A DNA stretch of 64,000 bases from Phallusia mammillata (GCA_003260075.1 QLIY01000019.1:303949-367948), one strand, 5' to 3'; shown: positions 23,501-34,623, counted from the stretch's first letter. Translations and numbers: made by a program. Notes: generated by a model from the letters alone, not told the origin.

Positions 23501-26500
23501 TCGCTCGGGGCGGCCTGGGGAGTTTTGTTGTCATATTCTTCGCTGAACAAGTTCAACAATAATGTGTACAGGTATGAAAAAGTGTAATAAAGGCTTGCAG
23601 CAGCTTAACAGTAACAAGTAACAGTAACATCACATAATTACCACCGAGAGGTTTACATACATTACAGGACTACAATTTGACCAATTTCAATTATTAGAAG
23701 TTTTTACGAGTGTATTTTCAATAGAGCAAGAGTAAAGCCTTTGTCGATACACCGTTTGGTATAATCGTTTTTCGTTGTCACGTCGGCATTTCTGCAATTT
23801 CAGGGATGCTCTTTCAATTTGTGCCATCAACTGTGGGACAAGCATCCTTGCAGGTTTCGTCGTTTTCTCGGTACTCGGTGCTTTAGCCCATCAGACAGGC
23901 AGAGATGTAGCCGACGTTGTAGATCAGGGTGGGTCTGCAATATTTACAACCCTTTGATTTTTTTAACCACTCAAAATTAACCTTTGTTCAGACCGGTTTA
24001 GCTCGGGAAGATCCGCTTTAAACCGGACAATGCTGCTGGTCCGTGCGGCTCGCTGTATCTTGACTGTCTGGCCAATTTACTTTTGCGCCGGTAGTAAAAT
24101 CACTACAACGAATTCTCTGTTTGTTTGTCAAACATCGGAAGACACAGTGGCTTATATATTTTTTACGATCATCGTCTATTCGAAAAGCTATTCAATCCAA
24201 CATTTATCTAGACCAGTGGTCGGCAACCGGTCCGCGAGGAGTTCGTTAACGGGCCGTATACTTTTACAGGTTAAATGCTTCAAAACATTTTACCCATGTA
24301 GCCCGGGGATGATAAACTATTTAATCGTTTTCATTGCTGAATATTTGTAAACATAAATGCTATTCACAGGATCTGTCTCTCTAATAGTAGGCATGTTAAT
24401 ATCCACGATCACTGAATCAAAACTCTTTCAGTAAATGATTGATTTAGAAGCAAATGCTTCTGACCCAAAATCAGTAGACATTGGGTTGTTATATTCTAGA
24501 TCTATATTTCACCTATTCAGGCATCGTCAGTCTCCAAAAACTTATGAAATATATATCTCGAATATACCTACCCAGTGTCTACTGATTTTGGGTCAGAAGC
24601 ATTTGCTTCTTAATCAATCATTTACTGAATATTTGTAGTTTTTTAAACGCCGGTCCGCGATAAAATTTTAGTTTCAATAACGGTCCGCAGTACAAAAAGG
24701 TTGCCTTCCCTTGATTCACAAAATATTTTTACCTTGTATGTGTTTTGTGATCTTCAGGTGCCGGGCTCGCGTTCGTCGCTTATCCTGCTGCTGTGGCCAA
24801 TCTTCCCTTCGCCCCCATCTGGGCATTTCTTTTTTTCTTCATGCTTTTGAATCTTGGTTTGGACAGCCAGGTAAAGTCTTGTTTAAATTGTAAACCAAAC
24901 GACAACAGTGGCCGAAACTATGTTAAATGTAGTAGAAAGACTAAAGCTGTATTTTTTCTTACGAATGTAGTTCACTTTAAAGCATAACACGTACGTTTGC
25001 ATCAATCAAATTCAAAGATTTCGAACAATGACTGTCAAATTTGTTTCAACTACGTTTGGCCACTGTTAGTTCTAACTTTTCTTCCTCACAGAAGGCAGTG
25101 CAGGTATGTTGGAGCTACTTAGGATATAAATAAATTAAATAGTTTGCTGTAAATTATCTTAAGTTTTGAAAAAATTTTAATGCCGTTGTTGCATACACGA
25201 AATACCCACATAGCAAAACTTTCACTTGCCTGTCGCACATTTGTTGTGTGTAATTGCAATATTGTTGACCTTGTGTTCCCCTAATTACTACAGCACATCA
25301 CAAATCGTTGGTGCTATAAATAAATCCCAAAATTTCAAGTTCCTAAAAGGAATATATACAAATGCAAACCAATGTATTTTTGACTTTGGAGCACTGTTAG
25401 AGGCAACCATTGAAACTTTTGCTATGAAAATGCCACGTCGGCATGTTGAATGGCATGCTTGCTTTGGGAATTTCAAGGCAGCAGAGGTAGTTTTCATAAC
25501 GTTCTTTTATTCTGTATTGCAGGTGACAATCCCCGTGTTTTTATTATTGTATTTTATTTTCTATTCTTTTTTGTTTGTTTTTCTTGTGTGTCTGAAAACT
25601 GTACTGAGTACGTGAATGTGTGGCGATGACTGTTTCTATGAAATATAACAACTGAATATCACTTAATTAGTAAAACATCCTAAAAAAACACCCTAACAGA
25701 ATGCCAGAAATAGTAATAGATTGTTAATTCAACATGGGGGATTGGCCATAATTTGCCGTTGCATGCTAGAATGAAGTAAATTTCAACAACTGCATGGTAG
25801 AAACATTGGTAATGTTTAAAAAAGTATCGAACGACATTAAATGAAGGGTGCATGTTATATCACATTTAAGACTGTGTGCATGAATTAAAACCGCTCTTAT
25901 GCCAAAACTAATGTCAAAATCATTTTTTAAACTATCATTCGCTTGATGTAATGTCTGAAACCGCCCTCGATGTAATGGCTGTAAACGATCCCTGGTAGGT
26001 AGAAAAATGGTAGAAGGGGTTCCTTGGTGGTGATTTGTGGTGAGGTGTGGTTGATGTGTCTGGCTGAGAAAACTAACCACGAGATCTTCCTTTTTATACT
26101 TCTGTGTCCGTTAGGGGGCAGGCCCGGGCTGCAGCAACGAGTTGAGCGAGGTGGTTCTCCGACTCGCAAGCCCTTTTGCCCCTCGGTAGCCGGTAATCAA
26201 ATTTGTCAACAACTGTGTGTACGCTTTTAGTTCGTAATAACTGTCTGGTCGCAATAGTGTTTTTCTGTGCATCGTCTACAAAACGGCGCTCCTGCGAGGC
26301 AAAGCGTTTGTCTATCTTGGATTTGGGTGCTCGCAATCTTGGTTTTGTCTTTCCAGACGTTAGACAGCTGACTTTGCGATAACTATAAAAAGATAATTGT
26401 TTATTACGCCTGAAAACGATTTGATCAAAGAGAATCCGACGTGCATGATAAACGATTTGCCGACCACTTCAATTTGTTTCGTCGGGCATTTTATGACAGA

Positions 26501-29241
26501 ACCAAGCGCATCATCAGCTAACTGCTTGTGAAAAACAATTCGTATCTTATTAACATACAACCCGCCAAAAAACAATGTGATAAAGATAAATTATCGCTGT
26601 TTGTCATACTACTTTGCTATACGAATACCATTATTATCTATTTAATTGAGCTCTCTTCTTGGTAATAATATTAATATCGGATTACCCTATACTAAAAAAT
26701 GTTAATGCGCTTAAAGATAACAAAGTAAAACAAGGCAATTAATTGGTGATAATTCCGATGCTCGTGTAAGAAAATATTTTAATCTCATGGACCATTTATA
26801 TAAGCCAGTAAAAAAAAACTTTTTTTACCTGAGCCAATTGTTATGTCGATTATTTTCATTTATGTTGTTGCCGCTTATTTGAAATGTAATACTTATTTTT
26901 CGCTGAGTAAACGATTTTCGCTTTGCAAGAGCCCCAGCAGGAAAAGCATTCGCCGCCTTTGCTATGCACCAAACATTACTCTTTCAATTTCCAGCAATGC
27001 ATTTTACTTATCATGCTGCTTTGGCACTACGTCTAACATTTTCTCTGCTTCATTAAGTTTGGAATGATTGAGGCTGTTGTCAACGGCTTGTTTGACGAGT
27101 TCCCCATCTTCCGAAAAAATCGAGTGAAATTTTTGGCCGCCATGTGTTTCATTCAACTTATTTTAGCGATCCCTATGGTGACTGAGGTTAGTTCGTTAAA
27201 CTAAACCAAGAATGGAAAATGTTTTACTAGTAACGAAATCAGTCGATCAATATCGTTAAATATATTTTACATATATCGCCTCATTGGCATCTCCAGTTCC
27301 TATAAAACCACAAAATAAAACATCAATAAAAGAAGAACAAAAGTAAATAAAACGCAACAATGTGAAATATATCGTCGATGACCATGCTGTCTGTTAAAGA
27401 GTCGATACTGCTCAGTTCAAACACTCAATTTTTCAACAAAACTATATTTTTTATCATAACCTTTTTGCATGTCCTTATTCTTTTCACGTGCAGAGCGGAA
27501 TGTACTGGGTGACTTTGATTGATTGGTACGCATCTGGTTTCTCTCTTATGATAGCTGCGGTCTGTGAGATCGGCTGTATCGCATGGGTGTACGGTATGCA
27601 CAAATTTAACCATTCGTGTCATTTGCTAAAAACAGTTTCACCATGCGGCGCATGTACTTGCAGGTGTCAAGCGCTTCTTGTACGACATTGAATGCATGAT
27701 TGGCTACAAACCCGCGCTCTGGCAATGGTGGTGGTTCGCCTGGATGATTATGACGCCACTTACCATAGTTGTAAGTTTTCAATATGCTGTGTTCGTAATT
27801 TCTAACATATGGTAGTTAGCTATTTATCGCATACATTTTGTCTGGGACCAATGTGTTTCTGCTTATAGATTGGTTTTAGAATATGTTAGTCATTGTTAAA
27901 ATGGAAGGGCGCCGTAAGTGTAAAGTGTGACTGTATTAACGCATGATGTACTAAAACCGGATTACAGGCTTTAAATTAAAACTGAAAGCAGTTACCTTTT
28001 TGAGTGTCTATTGGTTGAATGTAATTTCATAAATTGTAAAGCTTGTTCTGACCGAAAGTGAAACCTCGCCAAAATAACAGATTAGGCCATAATGTTTCAG
28101 CTAGATGAAACTTTACAGCAATAGGTATCACCAATAGCTTTGTAAAAAGACCTAATTTCAAATGTAAAATTTTTAAAACATTGTGGAAATGCATGACCTT
28201 GGGCAACTGTTGGTAAGTTATGTTAAACAGTCTACGCTAAGTTTTAAAGTGAACACGTATATTTTCAGCTTCTGATGATCACACACTTGGGGGGGGGGGA
28301 CGTAAGTGTAAAGTGTGACTGTATTAAAGCATGATGTACTAAAACCGGATTACAGGCTTCAAATTAAAACTGGCAGCAGTTACCTTTTTGAGTGTCTATT
28401 GGTTGAATGTAATTTCATAAATTGTAAAGCTTGTTCTGACCGAAAGTGAAACCTCGCCAAAATAACAGATTAGGCCATAATGTTTCAGCTAGATGAAACT
28501 TTACAGCAATAGGTATCACCAATAGCTTTGTAAAAAGACCTAATTTCAAATATAAACAAACATTGTGAAAATGCGTGACCTTGGGCAACTGTTGGTAATT
28601 ATGTTTAACAGTCTACGCTAATTTTTAAAGTGAACACGTATATTTTCAGCTTCTGATGATCACACACTTGGCATTCTACAGTCCTGCAACGTACAATGGG
28701 GTTGCTTTTCCATCGTGGGCCGAAGCATTGGGTTGGTTGTCAGCCATGCTTTCTATTCTGTCCATTCCTGGATGGGCAGTTTACCAAATTCTTTACCACC
28801 CAAGAGCAAAGGGAACGTTCACCGAGGTTTGTTCGCAAATAATATTGGTAACAAACCACTTGGTGATACTTAGAAACGGAAATGTCGCGCAATATTACAT
28901 TAACTTTGTATTCTTAGCAGCAGCATAAAAATGTAAATCGTGCAATTATAACGCAGGGTACGAAATGAGTTCGACTACAAGGCTCGAAACCCGTAACAAA
29001 TAACGTTAGTAAATTGTATTCGATTGCATATTTAAGTTGAATTTTGTTGCAGAGAGTTCGGGAATTGTTGAAGTGTGATCCAGACTGGGGTCCACGGGAT
29101 CCTAAAATTAAATACAAGTATCGACATACCGAAAACGTTGAACCGAAGGAATTGATAAACATCAGTAAAAAGTCTGAAAACGATGACGATTCAACCACCT
29201 CAAAAACGTCAGATCCACCGTCCTACAATTCCGATGTCTAA
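20596..29241 (+). CDS. SLC6 Na+/Cl- coupled transporter, glycine-transporter-like
   Basis: Plasma-membrane symporter that takes up a small amino acid or neurotransmitter with Na+ and Cl-. Exons: 20596-20640, 20716-20836, 21111-21242, 21330-21494, 21968-22169, 22235-22367, 22579-22713, 23468-23571, 23804-23928, 24758-24870, 27058-27186, 27494-27593, 27664-27770, 28650-28826, 29053-29241. They total 1977 nt (658 aa) with consistent phases. Seen: TM1 [20 protein letters not shown] with Gly, not Asp, at the monoamine-binding position; [13 protein letters not shown]; a long second extracellular loop with a cysteine pair and six N-glycosylation sequons; TM6 [26 protein letters not shown]. The cytoplasmic tail has a PPSY motif, which fits the PPxY signal for WW-domain ubiquitin ligases. 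Closest by eye to GlyT2 (SLC6A5) and SLC6A14; substrate not proved. Confidence 0.93.
23211..23347. repeat. 63-bp direct duplication joined by a 10-G run in SLC6 intron 7
   Basis: The block 23211-23273 recurs at 23285-23347, with one difference seen. Between the copies lie ten G (23274-23283) and one C. Same arrangement as the other homopolymer joins; probable assembly duplication. Confidence 0.85.
24214..24713. mobile_element. hAT-type element in SLC6 intron 9, interrupted by a foldback element
   Basis: The left end CAGTGGTCGGCAACCGG and the right end (read inverted, CAAGGGAAGGCAACC) are related imperfect termini. Both sides carry CGGTCCGCG-type subterminal sequence. No clear 8-bp target duplication. 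The middle is occupied by the 24427-24629 foldback sequence. Confidence 0.6.
24427..24629. mobile_element. Foldback MITE with 59-bp inverted repeats
   Basis: The arm 24427-24485 is the reverse complement of 24571-24629, with about two mismatches over 59 nt. They enclose an 85-nt spacer, so the transcript would form a long hairpin. A 13-nt stretch CTGAATATTTGTA occurs on both outer sides (about 24336 and 24625) and could be an insertion duplication or chance. Nested inside an hAT-type element. Confidence 0.85.
27913..28671. repeat. ~375-bp direct duplication carrying a decoy exon start
   Basis: Copy 1 is 27913-28290; copy 2 is 28301-28671, differing by a few substitutions and small indels. 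An 11-G run (28289-28299) joins them. Both copies include the last intron bases, the AG acceptor and the first codons of SLC6 exon 14. In copy 1 the exon is cut off by the G run after seven codons (28269 onward); only copy 2 continues into a full exon. Confidence 0.92.
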
Positions 29242-29498
29242 ACGTACTGACTAAAACTGATTTGCTTTATCGGAAACTGTATTGGTCTTTGTCCCATCTA
29301 CACTGCCTTGAAGTAAACGTCCATTTTGGCTTTCGTTAAGCCCATATCACAGTCTTCTATATGTGGTTGAAATGGTTTGGAATATTGCTGTGTGTCACCA
29401 TTACTCTTTCAAATTTCAGTTAGTTTTAGTGAGAAACTGTGCTGCAATTGTTGTCAAGAAAAACATTTTGCTTTGTGCATACTTCCAAAGTTTTCAGC

Positions 29499-29504
29499 AA
29501 TAAA
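29499..29504 (+). promoter_or_regulatory. Candidate SLC6 polyadenylation signal
   Basis: AATAAA about 260 bp after the SLC6 stop codon, preceded by unique sequence with no further exon. Confidence 0.55.
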
Positions 29505-30032
29505 AGTCATTGAAATTCCTGAATTAAATCGCTAAACCACTGTACATTTCGCTTCTTGTGCATTTTCTTACACGACCTCTCATTCCAAATCATGTATTGT
29601 ATATAATTGTGTACAGTCCCCTTCTGCATTCGGTGTTGCTGCAACTTCAGACAAAATGTGTTGGGCGTGGCAGGCACCTCTTCCCCGTTTTTGTACCAAA
29701 ATGTCCAAGTGTCTTATTTCGAACCTAACCTTTCATTTTGTACATGATCAATACATAACCTGAGTTTAAGACCAATGTAGTACAATTATGTCGCTTTAGT
29801 GCCACCTGGGGTTTAACTACACGTATTTTGATGTAGTTACGAATGTTCTCCATGTAATCTGTCGAGATATCGTCCAAGTTGGCATGGTGTTATCACGTTC
29901 AAATGTGCTAGAAAACGATAAACGCAAATTAGTTGTATTTGCACCTGCTGAGTCCACACCTCATACACAAGGTCCAACATGCGGTCAAGGCAGCTATTTA
30001 GGTCAGCGTTTAGTGTATTTTTAATCAACAAT

Positions 30033-30034
<2 letters not shown>

Positions 30035-30083
<49 letters not shown>
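30035..30083. repeat. 49-nt G homopolymer
   Basis: An uninterrupted G run. Immediately after it begins a truncated copy (30083-30322) of a block whose fuller copy lies at 30427-30680. A second, ten-base G run ends the truncated copy. Probable gap fill. Confidence 0.8.
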
Positions 30084-30084
<1 letters not shown>

Positions 30085-30680
30085 AAGAAGTTTCACTACA
30101 CCAGAGTACTCATTACCATTTACTATCAAATGTCGCTGTAAGAGTTCGACTTGTAGATCTGCAGCGAACCCGTTCAAAATTGTGGTCATGGTTCACGTCA
30201 CCATAAACATTTTCACTATTTACTGCTTTTTATGTAAAGAAAAGCCAAATACCAAATTCATAGAAGTATTTAAGTACAAATGCTGTTGTGCCAATCAAAC
30301 TGTCGTGTGAGTTACTATGATAGGGGGGGGGGAAGAACGTACTTTTTAAAAGAAGATTTCTATGGCAGTTAATATGCCTGCTTTGAAAAGACAGTGGTTC
30401 TCAACCTTTCCCTCCTTTGCAAGCATGTAAGAAGTTTCACTGCACCAGAGTACTCATTACCATTTACTATAAAATCTCACTGTAAGAGTTCGGCTTTTAG
30501 ATCTGCAGCGGACCCCTTCAAAATTGTGGTCATGGTTCACGTCAGTGACGTGACGTCACCATAAACATTTTCACTATTTACTGCTTTTTATGTAAAGAAA
30601 AGCCAAATACCAAATTCATAGAAGTATTTAAGTACAAATGCTGTTGTGCCAATCAAACTGTCGTGTGAGTTACTATGATA
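30083..30680. repeat. Duplicated block, copy 1 bounded on both sides by G runs
   Basis: Copy 1 (30083-30322) and copy 2 (30427-30680) are nearly identical, with a few substitutions and an extra 14 nt in copy 2 (a repeated GTGACGT-type motif). Copy 1 stops at TTACTATGATA exactly where a 10-G run begins; copy 2 continues past the same point into unique sequence. Confidence 0.9.
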
Positions 30681-30791
30681 ACAGAAGACTCGTTTTATGA
30701 TACGGATAAAATCATCCCGAGTCTTCGCGACCCCCTCAAAAGTGCTTGGCGAACCCTTTTGGGGTCGCGACCACCAGGTTGAGAAACTCTA
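30392..30791. mobile_element. hAT-like element containing duplicated-block copy 2
   Basis: The left end CAGTGGTTCTCAACC pairs imperfectly (12 of 15) with the inverted right end TAGAGTTTCTCAACC. No target duplication is recognisable. GGGGTCGCGACC near the right end is a palindromic subterminal motif also seen near 10455. Non-coding. Confidence 0.55.
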
Positions 30792-30949
30792 ATGTAGAAT
30801 AATCGTTTTCCGTAAGTGCTAAATTTTTACTAAATATAATTCTACCATAGTTCCACATTAATTGGGGGGGGGGACTTAAGGAAGACACAAAAGAACACGG
30901 TCGTTACTCAATTACAAACAAAAGCTAAGCAAAGGTCAGTAGATTAAAG

Positions 30950-30989
30950 ATCGAACTCACTTGACCCAGATACGACTGCAATTGCGCCA
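30950..30989 (-). repeat. tRNA-derived SINE head
   Basis: On the minus strand, TGGCGCAATTG fits the A-box consensus at every position. GTTCGATCT, a one-off B box, follows at about 33 nt. This is the spacing of a tRNA-type polymerase III promoter. No cloverleaf was found, so a SINE head or tRNA relic is more likely than a tRNA gene. Confidence 0.5.
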
Positions 30990-31244
30990 CAAATGTATCT
31001 GGTGCAAACCGGTTTTACCTGGAAGGGATTGAGGGCTTGTTTACCTACTTGAAAATAAAATCGTAGACAAAAATATAGTAAAATGATTACTAGACAATAA
31101 ATCCTGGTCGAAAGCGAATGTTTGATTCGGGTGCTTTCAAATTGCAAAAAAATCAGGTTGCACAAACAATTATTTACAAATAATTTTTCAAGTTAAAAAA
31201 TACGTAACATAACTTATATATGTTTAACTATATAGAGTTCTTCT

Positions 31245-31308
31245 GGCAATTGTATTTTTGTACCGATTATTCGATGTCCTCTGTACAGGTCGCCTTTATC
31301 AGGGTAAA
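31245..31308. repeat. Interspersed repeat, copy 2
   Basis: Related to 9386-9447 over about 62 nt, sharing GGCAATTGTATTTTT at one end and GCCTTTAT and AGGGTAAA at the other. A short internal reiteration of GGTCGCCTTTAT follows. Confidence 0.55.
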
Positions 31309-31681
31309 GGTCGCCTTTATAGACGTGTTTGATTTAATATAGAGATGTTCTTGCAGAAATAGAATTGATGTAGGGATGTTCTGGCCCTAACCGTCATGAT
31401 TTTTATGTGATTTTTTAGTAAAATGCATATAGATTGCGTATTTGAGAGCAGCCCTTACAGTCCCGTAATAGTTTCAAAACCGTCTTTAACTGTAAGGTCT
31501 AAGTCAGAATATCACCATTGGTATCACCACTGACAATCACGTATTTTTTTTGACAATCACGTAACCACACGACCATCTTAAACCTGAGCAGCAGCGCCCA
31601 CCTCTGGATATTTTGTAATCAGGTAGGTGGGCGCACTTGGGTCGTGAATAACCTACGATTATGTTAGTGAATAAAACGCTA

Positions 31682-31687
31682 TTTATT
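31682..31687 (-). promoter_or_regulatory. Candidate RAD51AP1 polyadenylation signal
   Basis: TTTATT on the plus strand reads AATAAA on the minus strand, about 300 bp beyond the RAD51AP1 stop codon. Weak evidence, as the hexamer is common in A+T-rich DNA. Confidence 0.35.
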
Positions 31688-31987
31688 TTGGGTTTAGCTC
31701 CTCTCAAAATAAAAATACGACGTAAATGAAAAGTTTAAAATGTTCTGTATTAAACAAATACGAAGACAAGCGTCGTCAAAGTGCAATCGAATCGCACGTT
31801 TAAATGTTTTACCGGATAAAATATAATCCGTTCTTAACATCCAATACAAAGGCAGATTTGGATCTGATCAGAATGAGGTAAAATTGAAAATCCACAAGAA
31901 GATAATGCAAACCAAAGCCATGGCGCATGTTTGTACATTGGTGCCACCATGGAGGTGGTGGCAAAAAAACACATGGCTTTCAAATTG

Positions 31988-34623
31988 TTAGGTTTTAGTA
32001 GACGCTGCAGGGTGGAGTGGTTTTAATCGCACATTTCGTGACAATCCAATTCGTAGTGTGCTCGGTGATTTAGTAGAAGAAACATCACGTACACTCGAAC
32101 AGCCAGCAAGACCTGCAAAACCAACAATACATCTGTCACAATACATTATTTCAATCATAAAGAGAACTTTTGCAAATAAAGAACTAGCATGTACAATAAC
32201 CTGGGGGGTTCCATTTTCTTTGAGGAAGAGGACTGACTGGTGATGTATGGTAAGTCTTCACTGACGCCACACTTGGACGTGCTAAAATAAAGAACCATGT
32301 TCCTCAATAAATGCCAGTAGCAGACATGGGGTCGAATACACGCGTCCTGTATTCGAATACTTTACGAATACCTGCATGACTATATTCGAATTCATGAATA
32401 CTTTGGTAATTTTTGAGTGACAGCAATTCGAATAGTATTCGAATAAAACGAGTCAAGTATTTGTATTCATGAATTGTTGACCAAACCACAACGACATGTA
32501 ATTCGAATACTATTCGAAAAAAACAAACCATGTATTCGTATTCATGAATACTTACACTCTTTTTTAATTTCAGCAATTCGAATTGTATTCGAATAATGCC
32601 AGTAAAGCATTTGTATTCACGAATTGTTTCGTAATGCTAAGGTGACAGCAATTCGAATTGTATTCGAATAAAACGTTTCAAGTATTTGTATTCATGAATG
32701 TTTGACAAAAAAANTGTCCCATGTCTGGCCAGTAGTACTGCAAATATATTTTCAAAATTTTACACACAGTAAAGCTACCCATACAGTTTATGTAAAAAAA
32801 ACACAACAGGTTAGACATACCAGGTAATTTATGTTTCGCATTTGTTTGTTCCTTAAGAACACCCTTAGTTGGCTTTTTTGCTTCTATTTTCACTGAAGTT
32901 TTTTTCTGGGTGGATTTAGTTGGTTTATTGTTTTTCGGCATTGTCTTCCTTTTCAATTTGGCTTTTGGTTTAGAAAAGCTGTTGTCACTTTCTGCTCCAT
33001 CATCACTTTCTGACATGAAATCTAAAATGTCAATGTAAAAGCATTAAGCCAATAAATGATAAGCTACAGTGGGGCGAGAGATCGGCCATATTGGCTAGTG
33101 TAGCCATACCACGGCACTACAGTTTGTTGGGAGTAACAGAGTAAAAACCCATGCCTCGCCTAGTCTGTGCGATGTCACAACTGGGCATACACCCCAGAGG
33201 AAATTGGCTCATATCTAAAACATATTCTACAATTCACACATAGTTTGCTGCAAATGTTATACTTCACAAAAAATAAAAGCCACAGGATAATATACATAGT
33301 TTGTAGACCACTAGTACAAATGCACAACACAATATTTTCTTACATTAGCTATTTACCTTCTTTTTCATCACTATCTGATTCAATGCTATCAGACAGCTGA
33401 TAGTCATCATCATTTTTATTCAGTTTAGATTTCTTTGAATCCTCTTTACTTACTACTTCAATTTCATCTTGAACATTGCATATTGCACCCCTGCAACAGT
33501 AAATTATATGGCGGAAAATACTTTTTGTTGATAAACCAAGATATGCATATATATAATAATTTATGTTATAAAATTGATGCAAATAAAAACTCACTTCATG
33601 TCTGATAAACCGGATCTATTTGACACATCTGATTCAACTTTGTTTTCCAACTCTGTGTCAGATGTTTGGACAACACTCTTTTCACCCTAGACAAAAGCAC
33701 TTGTACTACCAAATGTATCCAAGCAAGCATAAGCTTAATGACACTCAAATTACAATGTAAATCAGTATCTATTAAAATATATATGCATAATCATTTGGAT
33801 CACTTGGTGCACCATTATATCAAGCAAAGTTTGGGTCCACCAAGTTACAAAAACTGCATGAAGTAATAAAAAAAAGGTGCACAAAGCCATATGAATGTGC
33901 ACCAGACAATGTTGAGTGATTAAAAGCTGTACAAGTGATGTTAAGGTGCACAAAACGATATAATGGTACATCAGGCTATCTAAAAGTAGCAACAAGTTAA
34001 AGATGCTCTCAATAGTCCTATGTTTCACCATGTGCACCAAGCGAATAGTTAATCCTGTGCATATTAAATGTTGCACTGTTAATTAGTGGTGAGAAAAGTA
34101 AAACTGATTTGTTTTTCTACCTGAGAGGCAGATAAAGATAACTCGAGAGCTTTTTGGATTTCCTCCTCAAACTTTTTCTCTGCTTTTTCTGGCAATCTGG
34201 AACTGTAGAGTCACACACAATAAATTTGCAGTTTGGGAATTTATATTAGGTTTGTTAAAATTATGATAATTTTTTGGGAATCATTTTATACTTCATTGAC
34301 TTTTTACCTTTTTGATTTTGCTGTGGCCTTTATCTCCTTTTTTAGCTTAACTCTTTTCTTTGGAGGGGTACTTTCTGCAAAATCGTCTGTAAAACGCATG
34401 TAAACACTGCATGTGAAAAGATACAATGCAAAAAAAACAAAGGATTTACTAACCATCACTTGCATTATCGTCAACTCCAATCTTAGCGTAATTAATGGAA
34501 CTATGAGATCTGAAAATATGTAAACATTTTAATGTCGGTCATTTCATTCCGTTTTGTTAACTAGACTAACAAACATAACTACAAAATGGCACACACTCAC
34601 CTTGCAGATTGTCTTCTAGTCAT
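31988..34623 (-). CDS. RAD51AP1: RAD51-associated protein 1
   Basis: Nuclear DNA-binding accessory factor that stimulates RAD51-mediated strand invasion in homologous recombination. Exons in transcript order: 34601-34623, 34454-34509, 34308-34386, 34121-34196, 33595-33686, 33357-33490, 32821-33021, 32201-32281, 31988-32112. They sum to 867 nt (288 aa) with all phases matching. Seen: a basic N-terminus with INYAKI and SDDDFAES followed by PPKKR; a short helix IQKALELSLS near residue 70; a Ser/Asp/Glu-rich low-complexity middle; a Lys-rich stretch; KWNPP, corresponding to the KWVPP of vertebrate proteins; and a C-terminal LRIGLSRNVRLKPLHP, the signature of the RAD51-binding region. Vertebrate proteins are slightly longer, about 335-350 aa. 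Intron 7 carries a complete hAT MITE. Identification rests mainly on the two ends; the middle is not diagnostic. Confidence 0.9.
32321..32727. mobile_element. hAT-type MITE with perfect TSD and ATTCGAAT subrepeats
   Basis: The terminal inverted repeat CAGACATGGG / CCCATGTCTG is perfect over 10 bp. The target duplication GCCAGTAG is perfect at 32313-32320 and 32728-32735. The 407-bp interior is built of several degenerate units, each with the palindromic core ATTCGAAT and a TATTCATGAAT palindrome. One ambiguous base lies at 32714. It sits in RAD51AP1 intron 7. Confidence 0.94.
33790..34065. repeat. Degenerate GTGCAC minisatellite in RAD51AP1 intron 4
   Basis: Repeated diverged units carry a GGTGCAC core, often followed or preceded by AACATCACTTG-like sequence (for example CACTTGGTGCACC near 33802 and the inverted GTGCACCAAGCG near 34035). 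The outermost units face each other as an inverted pair. The same unit type occurs at about 545-760, so it is a dispersed family. Confidence 0.5.

Larger units (their letters stand above)
29242..31987. other. Intergenic region between the SLC6 and RAD51AP1 genes
   Basis: No gene is seen. The first 300 bp are the SLC6 3' UTR. The rest holds G tracts (30035-30083, 30323-30332, 30864-30873), a duplicated 240-bp block, an hAT-like element, a SINE-like head and one copy of an interspersed repeat. The SLC6 and RAD51AP1 genes converge here. Confidence 0.6.

Noticed and set aside
28269-28290. Alternative, mutually exclusive SLC6 exon 14
   Set aside because: The copy has only about seven codons before an 11-G run and no splice donor; it cannot encode the needed membrane segment.
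32321-32727. CRISPR-like array, because of regularly recurring ATTCGAAT units
   Set aside because: Units diverge, spacing varies, and the whole block is enclosed by terminal inverted repeats and a target duplication in a eukaryotic intron.
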